This document shows, piece by piece, positions 10,889 through 20,598 of a stretch of DNA of 30,000 nt. The notes below the pieces were generated by a model. It ran no database searches, was not told where the DNA came from, and saw only the letters and a list, made by a program, of their open reading frames with translations. A program made the translations under genes and the position numbers. Each line of letters begins with the position of its first letter. Positions within the stretch are counted from its first letter, which is position 1. This stretch comes from Stramonita haemastoma (lineage: Eukaryota; Mollusca; Gastropoda; Neogastropoda; Muricidae). The stretch lies in assembly GCA_030674155.1 (NCBI GenBank), contig CM060339.1:41113190-41143189 (forward strand). Reading direction: 5' to 3'.

Positions 10889-11370
10889 TAGAAGAATAGT
10901 TGCTTATTGATAAAAAGAAACAGGCTTTGCGTTACTAACCTACTGAACTGTTTTTTTGTTTTTTTAAAAAGGAAATTCGAGCTGTGACAATTTCTAACAC
11001 AAAATCAGTAATTCCAATGAAAAATGTAAATCACGTTTAGTTGCTGAACTTCAAATGACAAAGAAAAAAAACAAAAAACCTACCATAATGTAAGTAATCC
11101 TCCTTCCCTCCCCACAAAAAAAAAGCAAAACGAAGAAAAACCAAAACGTGTGTTCATAGACAGGCAGCTGGAAGGCAAGTTTGCAGTCTCTTCCTACATC
11201 GCAGAGCAGACAGAAACCTGAGCAGTCCCTGCATGGGAAATCTGTCCCCTTTACGGGCAGGGCCAACTCTGCCTTTTGCCCTAGGGGTGCTCTGGCCACA
11301 AGCTGTACCTGTGTAATCCATCAGTGAATCTACCTAACATTACGTGCAAGGGGGAACTAGCTTGTGGTGT
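10889..11370. other. Intron sequence without recognisable features
   Basis: Non-repetitive apart from short A runs near 11,060-11,140. Frames are short and show no family resemblance. I see nothing here that supports a gene. Confidence 0.6.
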
Positions 11371-11459
11371 GGTGTGGTGTGTGTGTTTATTTATTTATTT
11401 ATCTATTTATTTATTTATTTATTTATCTATTTATTTATTTATTGATCTATTTATTTTTT
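11371..11459. repeat. (GTGT)n and (TTTA)n
   Basis: A short GGTGT run is followed by TTTATTTATTTATC units. On the minus strand this is the (AAAT)n tail that directly follows the SINE-2 copy. Confidence 0.9.
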
Positions 11460-11797
11460 TTTTTAATCTTTTATATCGAGGATAATGGAATAAGCACCCC
11501 TGTATTTTTTTCATCCAGTCCCCGTGTGTATGCAGTTTTGTAAATCTTGTCATCTGTTCCCACCGGCACACAATGGTCTACTCTTACGAAAAGCGGAACA
11601 GGATTTAACGTGTGCGCAAGATATTTTGCGTGCGTGCGTTCGTACACGGGGCCTCGGTTTACAGTCTCAACCGACAGACTTTTGGGGAGAGTGGAGTCAG
11701 CACTAATGTTAACTCCAGATGAAAAATCCCCTCGACCGGGAATCGAACTCAGGTTGTCAAATTGCGAGCACAATGTTCCGACCACAAGGCTATCCCG
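11460..11797 (-). mobile_element. SINE-2 copy a, full length
   Basis: Read on the minus strand: A box TAGCCTTGTGGTCGGAACAT, B box GAGTTCGATTCCC, then the shared centre (TCTGTCGGTTGAGACTGTAA with CCGAGGCCCCGTGT), TGCGCACACGTTAAATCCTG, GTGCCGGTGGGAACAGATGA, and the end TTATCCTCGATATAAAAGAT followed by (AAAT)n. Related copies are at 15,024-15,320, 24,643-24,985 and 25,965-26,263. Confidence 0.85.
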
Positions 11798-11820
11798 TTG
11801 TGTGTGTGTTGTGTGTGTGT

Positions 11821-11880
<60 letters not shown>
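11798..11880. repeat. (GT)n microsatellite
   Basis: About 40 GT units with two GG interruptions, immediately 5' of the head of the minus-strand SINE-2 copy. Confidence 0.96.
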
Positions 11881-11887
<7 letters not shown>

Positions 11888-12000
11888 CAGAAAGAGACAG
11901 AGGAGAAGTGAGGAGAGAAGAGAAGAGATAGGAGACAAACGACTGTCAGCTGAAAGAAACCCTGAAAGGTCGGCCATTTCCTCTGGAAAGTAAGAGAAAT

Positions 12001-12003
12001 CCA

Positions 12004-12064
<61 letters not shown>

Positions 12065-12346
12065 TCAACTACAGACAGGCAGACAGACAGACAGACCAAC
12101 TACAGGCAGGCAGACAGACAAAACAGACAAACTGACAGAGAGACCAACTACAGACAGGCAGACAGACAAAACAGAGAGACAAAACAGACAAACTGACAGA
12201 CAGACGGACAGAGAGACCAACAACAGACAGACAAACAAAACAGACAGACAAACTGACAGAGAAACAGACTGACAGACAGACAGAGAGACCAACAGCTGAC
12301 AGACAAACAAAACAGATAGACAAACTGACAGAGATAGACCAACAAC
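12001..12346. repeat. (CAGA)n-derived array
   Basis: A pure CAGA run (12,002-12,064) passes into longer composite units containing GACCAACTACAGACAGGCAG and AAACAGACAAACTGACAGAG, about five units. The array resumes at 12,756 after a SINE insertion. Confidence 0.93.
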
Positions 12347-12755
12347 AAGGGGGTGGATCGTGGTCTAGAGGTAACGTGCCTGCCTAGAAATCAAAGAGTC
12401 TGGGTCGGAGTGTGCGATTGTTCGAATCTCGCTTGGGCCCCAAACATTTCCCCCATCCATTAGACCATGAATGGTGGTCTGGTATTTCGGATGAGACGAT
12501 AAACTGAGGTCCCGTGTGCTACACATCATTATTTAGCGTACGTAATAGAACCCACAGCAGCAAGGGGGTTGTCCCTGGCAAAATTCTGTAGAAAAGCCAC
12601 TCTGTTAGGGACACAAATACAGTTGCAGACAGGAAAAAGGAAACAAAATGGGTGCCGCTGCACTTGTGGCGACGCGCTCTCCCCGGGGAGAGCAGCCCGA
12701 AATTAACGCAGAGGAATCTGCTGTGACATAAAGTGGCAATAAATAAATGAGTAAG
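12347..12755 (+). mobile_element. SINE-3 copy a, full length
   Basis: tRNA-like head GTGGTCTAGAGGTAACGTGC with B box TGTTCGAATCTCG. The central domain contains CCATTAGACCATGAATGGTG, CGGATGAGACGATAAACTGA and GGTCCCGTGTG, followed by GAACCCACAGCAGCAAGGGG and the tail GCTGCACTTGTGGCGACGCG with CTGCTGTGACATAAAGTGG. Its centre resembles the deeply conserved eumetazoan SINE domain known as Nin-DC (recalled, not checked). It lies inside a CAGA array that is present on both sides. Confidence 0.87.
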
Positions 12756-13098
12756 ATAAACAGACAGACAGAAAAACAGACCCAGACAGACAGACAGTCA
12801 GACAGGCAGGCAGGCAGGTAGGCAGGCAGGCAGGCAGACAGACAGGCATGCATGCATGCATGCAGGCAGGCAGGCAGGCAGAACGGACAGAACAACAAGA
12901 CAGGCATACAGGACAATCAGACAGACAGATAGACAAACAGACAAATAGACAAACGAACGAACAGACAGACAGACGGACGGACGGACGGACGGATAGCCAG
13001 ACCGACAGCCAGCCAGCCAGCCAGACAGACAGATATAAAAGACCAACAACAGACAGCCAGCCAGCCAGCCGGCCAGACAGACAGACAGAAAGACAGAC

Positions 13099-13134
<36 letters not shown>

Positions 13135-13136
13135 GG
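12756..13136. repeat. (CAGA)n, (CAGG)n, (GCAT)n and (CGGA)n arrays
   Basis: Continuation of the array at 12,001, with local drift of the tetramer: CAGG at 12,800-12,845 and 12,863-12,882, ATGC at 12,846-12,862, GGAC at 12,971-12,992, and CAGC near 13,007-13,022 and 13,056-13,072. It ends four bases before the E7 donor GTAACC. Confidence 0.95.
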
Positions 13137-13140
13137 TTAC

Positions 13141-13266
13141 CAGCTAAGGGCGGCCCTGCCATGGCAGCCAGTCCTCTGAAAAGGGAGAGAATTCCAAAGG
13201 CGTTGGTCAGTTTCTCCAGACCCAGCAGGTCACAGATCAGGATGGAGGACATGGAGACAAAGGCCG
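13141..13266 (-). CDS. SLC16-like transporter exon E7 (TM10-TM11)
   Basis: A 126-bp exon bounded by acceptor CTGTTTCAG (CAG at 13,267-13,269) and donor GTAACC (13,135-13,140). It is phase 1 on both sides. Translation gives [19 protein letters not shown], then [20 protein letters not shown] and [16 protein letters not shown] followed by a glycine-rich helix ending in GPPLAG is among the best conserved stretches of SLC16 carriers, covering the end of TM10, the TM10-11 link and TM11. It joins in frame to E6 (CFGLSLA) and E8 (GCVYDRS). The acceptor and first exon bases are duplicated immediately upstream (13,270-13,310) and again at about 14,484-14,520. Confidence 0.93.
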
Positions 13267-13312
13267 CTGAAACAGGTAAGAGGACAGGGAGACAAAGGCC
13301 GCTGAAACAGGT
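13267..13312 (-). repeat. Tandem copy of the E7 acceptor and exon start
   Basis: On the minus strand, ACCTGTTTCAGCGGCCTTTG with TCTCC and TGTCCTC occurs twice back to back, about 35 bp apart. The proximal copy is the exon junction. The distal one has CCTGTCC where the exon has CATGTCC. Both have an intact AG. Confidence 0.9.
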
Positions 13313-13317
13313 AGGAG

Positions 13318-14480
13318 TCTGCCGTTATACACCTGTGTAGTGCATCATTATTCACCTGTGTAGTGCATCATTATTCACCTGTGTAGTGAATCATTATACA
13401 CCTGTGTAGTGAATCATATACACCTGTGTAGTGCTCATAATACACCTGTGTAGTGCATCATTATACACTTATACACCTGTTATAGTGCATCATTATTCAC
13501 CTGTGTAGTGCATCATTATTCACCTGTGTAGTGAATCATTATACACCTGTGTAGTGCATCATTATACACCTGTATAGTGCATCATTATACACTTATACAC
13601 ATGTTATAGTGCATCATTATACACCTGTGTAGTGCATCATTATACACCTGTGTCAGTGCATCACTATACACCTGTGTAGTGCATCATTATACACCTGTGT
13701 AATGCATCATTATACACTTATACACCTGTTATAGTGCATCATTATACACCTGTGTAGTGCATCATTATACACCTGTGTCAGTGCATCACTATACACCTGT
13801 GTAGTGCATCATTATACACCTGTGTAGTGCATCATTATACACTTATACACCTGTTATAGTGCATCATTATACACCTGTGTCAGTGCATCACTATACACCT
13901 GTGTAGCGCATCATTATACACCTGTGTAGCGCATCATTATACACCTGTGTAGCGCATCATTATACACCAGTTTTAATGCATCATTATACACCTGTGTCAG
14001 TGCATCATTATACACCTGTGTAGCGCATCATTATACACCTGTGTAGTGCATCATTATACACTTGTGTAGCGCATCATTATACACCTGTGTAGTGCATCAT
14101 TATACACCTGTGTCAGTGCATCATTATACACCTGTGTAGTGCATCATTACACACCTGTGTAGTGCATCATTATACACTTGTGTAGCGCATCATTATACAC
14201 CTGTGTAGTGCATCATTATACACTTGTGTCAGTGCATCATTATACACGTTTCTCAGTGCATCATTATACACCTGTGTCAGTGCATCATTATAGCCTGTTT
14301 ATTGCATCATTATACACCTGTTATAATGCATCCTTATATACCTGTTATAATGCATCATTATACACCGGTTTTGTGCGTCATAATACACCTGTTTTAATGC
14401 ATCATTACATACCTGCTGTCAGTCTACCATTAAACACCTGTTTTTTTGTGCATCACTGTACATGTTTTAGTGCATAATTC
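13318..14480. repeat. 23-bp minisatellite, about 50 copies
   Basis: The unit is approximately TACACCTGTGTAGTGCATCA plus TTA. Variants carry GTCAGTGC, GTAGCGC and TTATAGTGC. A higher-order block containing TATACACTTATACACCTGTT recurs at about 13,465, 13,590, 13,715 and 13,838. Units become degenerate beyond 14,280. Confidence 0.95.
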
Positions 14481-14483
14481 ACA

Positions 14484-14520
14484 GATCAGTATGGCAGAAA
14501 GGGAGACAAAGGCCGCTGGA
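14484..14520 (-). repeat. Third, degenerate copy of the E7 exon start
   Basis: The plus strand reads CAGATCAGTATGGCAGAAAG and GGAGACAAAGGCCGCTGGAA. This matches E7 coding sequence and acceptor (CAGATCAGGATGGAGGACAT, GGAGACAAAGGCCGCTGAAA) with several changes. The AG of the acceptor is lost on the minus strand (CCAGCGGCC keeps only a weak AG). It lies on the far side of the 23-bp minisatellite. Confidence 0.8.
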
Positions 14521-14559
14521 ACAATTAACCTATAATTATACACCTGGTTTAGTGCATCA

Positions 14560-14757
14560 TTATACACACACATACACACACACTAACACACACACACTAA
14601 CACACACACACTAACACACACACTAACACACACACACAAAACACACACACACACACTAACACACACACACTAACACACCACACTAACACACACACACTAA
14701 CACACACACACTAACACACACACACACACACACACACACTAACATTAACACACACAC

Positions 14758-14804
<47 letters not shown>

Positions 14805-14984
14805 CACACACACACACACACACTAACACACACACACACTAACACACACACACACACACACACAACTAACACACACAAACTAACACACAACACACACACA
14901 CTAACACTAACACACACACACAACACTACACAACACACACACACACACACACACACAACACACACACACACACAACAACACACA

Positions 14985-15023
<39 letters not shown>
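14560..15023. repeat. (CA)n with CTAACA interruptions
   Basis: About 460 bp of CA repeats, broken by CACTAACAC at intervals of roughly 12-40 bp. In the transcript of the minus-strand gene it is UG-rich. Confidence 0.95.
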
Positions 15024-15026
<3 letters not shown>

Positions 15027-15318
15027 CGAGGAGATTTTTCTCCTGGATTTAATTAACATCAGTGCTGACTCCACTCTCCCCAAAAGTCTTTCGGATGAGA
15101 CTTTAAACCGAGGCCCCGGCCGTGTGCGAACGCACGCAGAACATCTTGCGCACACGTTAAATCCTGTTCCGCTTTTCGTAAGAGTAGGCCATCGTGTGCC
15201 GGTGGGAACAGATGACATTTACAAAACTGCATACACACGGGTCTGGATGAAAAAAAGCACAAGAGTGCTTATTCCATTATCCTCGATATAAAAGAATAAA
15301 TCAATCAATCAATCAATC

Positions 15319-15320
<2 letters not shown>
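15024..15320 (+). mobile_element. SINE-2 copy b, 5' truncated
   Basis: It begins inside the family at GGTCGAGGAGATTTTTCTCC and lacks the A and B boxes. It then carries TCTTTCGGATGAGACTTTAA, TCTTGCGCACACGTTAAATC, GCCATCGTGTGCCGGTGGGA, ATTATCCTCGATATAAAAGA, and a tail of (AATC)n at 15,299-15,319. CA repeats flank it on both sides. Confidence 0.85.

Positions 15321-15396
<76 letters not shown>
15321..15396. repeat. (CA)n microsatellite at the E6 donor
   Basis: About 38 CA units. On the minus strand the GT array begins five bases into the intron that follows E6 (GTCAGTGTGTG). Confidence 0.97.
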
Positions 15397-15399
<3 letters not shown>

Positions 15400-15401
15400 A
15401 C

Positions 15402-15581
15402 CCAGACTAAGGCCGAAGCAGGTGGCAGCGGCACACAGCGCAGCGTAGCTGGCGCAGAGAGGGAAGGAGGCGGTGGCCAGCCCACACAGCAGGATGGACA
15501 CGTAGGTGATGACCAGACTGTTGACCTTCTTCAGGTCACCCAGCCAACCCACCACCACCCGCCCCAGCGTGTTGGCGATAC
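15402..15581 (-). CDS. SLC16-like transporter exon E6 (TM8-TM10)
   Basis: A 180-bp exon bounded by acceptor TGTGCATTCAG (CAG at 15,582-15,584, preceded by a pyrimidine-rich tract) and donor GTCAGT (15,396-15,401). It is phase 1 at both ends. Translation gives IANTLGRVVVGWLGDLKKVN, SLVITYVSILLCGLATASFP and LCASYAALCAAATCFGLSL. GIANTLGR followed by VVGWLGD is a family signature at TM8, and the next two hydrophobic stretches are TM9 and TM10. It joins in frame to E7. On the other side the acceptor expects one base from E5, which the best E5 donor does not supply (see findings). Confidence 0.93.
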
Positions 15582-15690
15582 CTGAATGCACAGCAAGGGG
15601 AGAGGGGAGGAGGGAGAGGTAGGGGAGGGAGGGAGGGGTATACTGGAGTTCCAGTCTCTTGTCTGCAACTCTCTCTGGTCTTTTTTTTTC
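15582..15690. other. Pyrimidine-rich intron end before E6
   Basis: On the minus strand this is CCTCCC-rich sequence leading to the E6 acceptor. It acts as a long polypyrimidine tract. No gene. Confidence 0.6.
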
Positions 15691-16232
<542 letters not shown>

Positions 16233-16289
16233 GAAGATACATGCCATTAACTGAACAAAAACAGGGAAGAGAGAACATTAACTGACGAG

Positions 16290-16505
16290 TCACAGAGAGA
16301 AAAGAGTACACTAACTTATCAATTCCAAAGAGAAAAGAGTACACTAACTTATCAATTCCAAAGAGAAAAGAGTACACTAACTTATTAATTCCAAAGAAAA
16401 AAGAGTACACTAACTTATCAATCCCAGAGAGAAAGAGTACACTAACTTATCAATTCCAGAGAGAAAAAAGTACACTAACATCAATTCCAGAGAGAAAAGA
16501 TTACA
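16290..16505. repeat. 32-bp minisatellite, about 6 copies
   Basis: The unit is approximately AGAGAAAAGAGTACACTAAC plus TTATCAATTCCA. It lies between the compound array and the donor-like minisatellite. Confidence 0.93.
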
Positions 16506-16519
16506 TTGACTGAACAATA

Positions 16520-16849
16520 ACATAAGAGTAATACTTCATGAACTGACCAATCACAGAGATGAAGCAATACTCCATAAACTGACCAATCACAGAGGAGCAA
16601 TACTCCATAAACTGACCAATCACAGAGGAGCAGTACTCCATGAACTGACCAATCACAGAGGAGCAATACTCCATGACTGACCAATCACAGAGGAGCAATA
16701 CTCCATGAGCTGACCAATCACAGAGGAGCAATACTCCATGAACTGACCAATCACAGAGATAGAGCAATATTCCATGAGCTGACCAATGACATAGGAGCAA
16801 TACTCCATGAACTGACCAATGACAAAGAAGCGATACTCCATGAACTGAC
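16520..16849 (-). repeat. 33-bp minisatellite carrying copies of the E5 donor
   Basis: On the minus strand the unit is CATTGGTCAGTTCATGGAGT followed by ATTGCTCCTCTGT or a relative, about 10 copies. The first unit overlaps the end of E5, where CTCATTGGTCAGTTCATGG forms the exon-intron junction. Later copies read TGATTGGTCAGT and keep a GT donor core (TTGGTCAGT). Confidence 0.9.
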
Positions 16850-17086
16850 CAATGAGGAGATGAGGAGGGCGGCCCTGTTCTTGCTGACCCCCTGGCTGAG
16901 GGCGAGGTCCATGGAGAAGACGAAGGGAACGTAGAAGCCCAGGAACGCCAGCACGTTGCCCAGACAGAGGAGCAGGAAGCGGGGGTCCCTCAGCACACAC
17001 AGGCCCAGCATCTCCTGCAGCACCAGCACCGTGTCCCTGCCGCAGCAGCTTGAGGGCAGCAGCAGCCGCAGCAGGCATCTCCACAC
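16846..17086 (-). CDS. SLC16-like transporter exon E5 (TM7 and start of TM8)
   Basis: The acceptor is GATGCTGCTGCAG (CAG at 17,087-17,089). It is phase 0 and joins the phase-0 end of E4. Translation begins VWRCLLRLLLPSSCCG, continues DTVLVLQEMLGLCVLRDPRF, then the TM7 helix LLLCLGNVLAFLGFYVPFVF, and SMDLALSQGVSKNRAALLIS. The LRDPRFLLL and FYVPFVF elements match the start of the second six-helix half of SLC16 carriers. The strongest donor is TTG-GTCAGT, with the exon ending at 16,850 in phase 0. E6 needs phase 1, so I extend the feature to a weaker donor GTTCAT after 16,846, which gives SLVSIANTLGR in frame. Confidence 0.88.
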
Positions 17087-17440
17087 CTGCAGCAGCATCA
17101 GCAGTCACAGTGCACATCCTGAACCAGTCACGTCACATACACACACCTCCACACCTGCAGCATCAGCATCAAGTGCACATCCTGAACCAGTCACGTCACA
17201 CACACACCTCCACACCTGCAGCATCAGCAGTCACAGTGCACATCCTGAACCAGTCACGTCACACGCACACCTCCACACCTGCAGCAGTATCAGCAGTCAC
17301 AGTGCACATCCTGAACCAGTCACGTCACACACACATCTCCACACCTGCAGCAGCATCAGCAGTCACAGTGCACATCCTGAACCAGTCACGTCACACACAC
17401 ACACCTCCACACCTACAGCAGCATCAGCAGTCACCGTGCT
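17087..17440 (-). repeat. 62- to 68-bp minisatellite carrying copies of the E5 acceptor
   Basis: About 5-6 units. On the minus strand each contains GACGTGACTGGTTCAGGATG, TGCACTGTGACTGCTGATGC and TGCTGCAGGTGTGGAG, that is, the E5 acceptor and the first eight exon bases. Related units occur at 20,287-20,510. Confidence 0.9.
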
Positions 17441-17459
17441 CTCTTGTCTTGTGCTGAAC

Positions 17460-17784
17460 AGCTAGCTGTGTCATGTTGTCAATGATCTGTTTTCTTTGTC
17501 TTTAAAAGCGCGCCATGTACCTAGTCTCTGGGAAAAAAATCATAATCTGTCCTGATCCAAAAAATAATCATCCCAGATCTTTAAATGACCAGTAGGTTTC
17601 ATTCCCATTGTAATGGGACACTTTTAAATCCAACCTCAAGACACACTTATTTCAAACCAAAGTTTTTCTCCTTCCGCTTCCATCTCTTACCTGTCCCTGC
17701 CTTCAACATCCACCTGCCAAAGTGCATAACGTTTGTAGGTGTTTGGTGCGTGCGTGCGTGCGTGCGTGGTGCGTGCGTGCGTGC

Positions 17785-17820
<36 letters not shown>

Positions 17821-17975
17821 TGGTGTGTGTGTGTGGGTACATTCGAATTTGTCAAAACTGTAAATAGTTGCTGATTGTGCATCGTGTAGGTTGAATGCAA
17901 GCGCTTTGATTTGTTTTTGCAAGATATAGCGCTATACAAATTCCATGTTATTATTATTAATTATTATTATTAATG
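17460..17975 (+). mobile_element. LINE 3' end with (TTA)n tail
   Basis: Near 17,615-17,665 one frame reads DTFKSNLKTHLFQTKVF. This resembles the C-terminal end of many CR1/L2-type reverse transcriptases. A (GTGC)n run at 17,740-17,822 follows, then the same AGCGCTTTGATTTG, AGATATAGCGCTATA and (TTA)n tail as at 1,420-1,612. It is a 5'-truncated copy. Confidence 0.7.
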
Positions 17976-19064
17976 AAATGCTTTGAAAGAATTAGTCTGA
18001 AACCACTTCTTTCCTTCACTTCGTCATATCTGGACCCCCTTCAATTCGCATACAAAGCCAACAGAACCACAAATGATGCTACCCTTACCTTGCTGCACAA
18101 TGCATACCCCACATAGAAAAACCTGACTCTTTTGTTTGTATACTTTTCATTGACTTCTCCTCTGCACTTAATACCATTCAGCCCCATCTCTTAGCACTTA
18201 AACTTCTCTCTCTGAACGTCTGTCCTCAGCTCATTCTCTGGATAATGAGTTACCTGACGGATCGAACACAGTTTGTCCGCTTTCAAAAGGCAATATCTAC
18301 AGAAAGATCAACTTCCACTGGTTCTCCCCAAGGCACTGTTCTTTCCCTCATTCTTTTAGCCTTTTACACAAATGACTGCACCGGTTCTGATCTTATACCA
18401 TTAATCAAGTGTCCTGATGACTCTGCTCTGGAAGATCTGTCTATCTCCCACGCCGTATATTCTAAACAAGTTGAAGAGTTTTCTTCTTGGTGCAAGCAAA
18501 CCTGTCTCGATTTAAATGTTGGAAAACTAAAGAAATGTTTATTGATTTTCGAAAAAATCCCGAGACTATACCAAATATGTACATTGATGGTTCAATGGTT
18601 GAGCGTGTACATGAATATAAATACCTAGGTATATTATTGATGATAAAGTTAACTTTAACGCTAACACAGATCTTGTAAACAGAAAATGCCATTTTGGAAT
18701 CTTTTTCCTTCAAAAACTCCGTAGTCTCCAAGTAAATGTTAAAGTTTTACAGAATTTCTACCAAAGCTTTATTGAGCGTGTCCTTTCCTTTTCTCTGATA
18801 TGTTGGTACAAAGGCCTGACCGTTAAAAAAAGAAATATATTGAAAAAAAGTTGTAACAAGATGTAGCAAAATTGTGGGCTGTGAGCAAATGAAACTGAAT
18901 GATTTGTATGATGCCGTACGAGAGCCAGAGCCAGACAGATTGTAGGTGATAACACTCATGTGCTAGCTAAATGTTTCGAATTTTCCCTTCTCAAAAGCGT
19001 TACAGAGTACCCAAGTCAAAATCTCTCCGATATAGAAATAGTTTTTTCCAACCTCAGTTCTGCT
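17976..19064 (+). pseudogene. Decayed CR1/Rex1-like LINE reverse transcriptase
   Basis: The frame fragments are MKCFERISLKPLL, DPLQFAYKANRTTNDA, VYFIDFSSALNTIQPHLLAL, SYLTDRTQFVR, TSTGSPQGTVLS, and CPDDSALEDL, where a FADD-like motif is expected. Then come SWCKQTCLDLN, IDGSMVERVHEYKYLGI and VLQNFYQSFIERVLSFSLIC-type sequence. Stops and frameshifts occur near 18,115, 18,525, 18,640 and 18,870. The order and motifs fit a CR1-supergroup (Rex1-like) LINE, 5' truncated. The 3' region probably continues at 19,691-20,286 beyond a SINE insertion. Confidence 0.82.
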
Positions 19065-19492
19065 GCTTATTTTTTATTTTTAATTTTATACCACTTTATG
19101 TCACAGCAGATTTCTCTGTGTGAAATTCGGGCTGCTCTCCCCGGGAGAGCGCGTCACCACAAGTGCAGCATCTACACTTTTTTTTCTTCTCAGGGACGGT
19201 GTCTAAACACAACACCTGTGTACATGCTGGGTTTTTTATGTTTGTCAACCGCTCGTACCGGCACACTATGGCCTGCTCTTCCGAGAGGCGGAACGGGGTT
19301 TTAACGTATGCGCAAGATGTTCTGCGTGCGTTCACACACGGGACCTCGGTTTATAGTCTCATCCAAATGACTTTGACATTCAATTGGTTTTTTTCGTCAA
19401 ACTGGGAAGAAAGGGCGAGGCTGGGTACGACCCAGAAAGTCACAGTTTACATATTGGCAGGCGAACGTCTTAACCATCCTGCCACCTAAGTG
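19065..19492 (-). mobile_element. Mosaic SINE (SINE-4), full length
   Basis: Read on the minus strand: head GGTGGCAGGATGGTTAAGAC (A box) with CTGGGTCGTACCC as a B-box-like element, then a SINE-2-like centre (ATGAGACTATAAACCGAGGT, ACATCTTGCGCATACGTTAA, GTGCCGGTACGAGCGG), GACACCGTCCCTGAGAAG, and the SINE-3 tail (GCTGCACTTGTGGTGACGCG; CTGCTGTGACATAAAGTGG). It therefore combines modules of two other families. It interrupts the LINE at its 3' end. Confidence 0.8.
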
Positions 19493-19512
19493 CATGACAA
19501 CAAATCTGAACT

Positions 19513-19563
19513 GACCCAAAGCGAGAGAGAGATGGGGGGAGAGGGGGGGAGGGGAGAGAGGGG

Positions 19564-19644
<81 letters not shown>

Positions 19645-19654
19645 GGGGGGGGGC
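19513..19654. repeat. (GA)n followed by (G)n
   Basis: GA dinucleotides (19,567-19,633) with G-rich flanks, ending in about 20 consecutive G. Purine-only strand of about 120 bp. Confidence 0.96.
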
Positions 19655-19690
19655 AAGGGAGATAAAGAGCTCAGGTAGAAAGGGGTGGAC

Positions 19691-20286
19691 ATCTTGAAGC
19701 ATAGGATAAGCTACCTTTTATTCTTTTAAACTGTTTAGTTTTCTAATAAAATATAGTATTAGTTTCATCGAGATACATCTTATCATACAACTTCTTATGA
19801 CAATTAGGTTTATCATTATGCCATAAAAATGCGTGCATGTGTTACTCTTTTAGATTCTGATCAATATTCTGATAAAATAAATTACTTGTTTTAATTGATA
19901 TTAATTTTGTCTTTAGCTACAGTAAGTTAGAACAATTTGGTTTATGTCATAAAATGTTAGCGTGTGTGTCATGTGTGTATGTGCGTGCGCGAGCGGTGAG
20001 CGAGTGCCGATGCCTTGACATTCTGGTGCTAGGGTGGGTGTATGTGATTTTGCTTGAGTGAGTCAATGACTAGCTGATGTATTGCTGATTTCAGGGTGCT
20101 TTTGTTGTGATGGTTGCGTTCTGATATTTGGCTACTGTGTTGTGGGACTTTTTATTTATTTATTTATTTATTATTATTATTGCTTATTTTCCCTTCTTTT
20201 GATGTATGTTTGCCTTTTTAATGTCTGGCTTGTACCCGCTTGAATTTATCTGTCTGTGAGCTAATAAAGTGTTTTTGAAGTTTGAA
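19691..20286 (+). mobile_element. Probable 3' untranslated end of the Rex1-like LINE
   Basis: AT-rich non-coding sequence with TTTATTTATTTATTTATTA, ending GAGCTAATAAAGTGTTTTTG followed by AAGTTTGAAG. The short TTTGAAG duplication at the end is typical of CR1-type 3' termini. Assignment to the LINE at 17,976-19,064 is an inference from position and orientation. Confidence 0.5.
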
Positions 20287-20321
20287 GTGCAGGTCACACC
20301 CTACAACCTGAACCAGTCACA

Positions 20322-20371
<50 letters not shown>

Positions 20372-20423
20372 CACACATCTCCACACCTGAACACACCCCA
20401 CAACCTGAACCAGTCACGTCACA

Positions 20424-20465
<42 letters not shown>

Positions 20466-20524
20466 TCCACACCTGAACACACCCCACAACCTGAACCAGT
20501 CACGCACCAAAAACACACACACCA

Positions 20525-20560
<36 letters not shown>
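20287..20560. repeat. Resumed minisatellite with expanded (CA)n
   Basis: CCTGAACCAGTCAC occurs at about 20,308, 20,405 and 20,489, with TCCACACCTGAACACACCCC between, and each unit carries a long CA run. The motif is that of the 17,087-17,440 array. The two blocks were probably one array before the LINE/SINE block was inserted. Confidence 0.85.
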
Positions 20561-20598
20561 CAACGCCCAGCAAAAGACAGACAGACAGACAGACGCAC

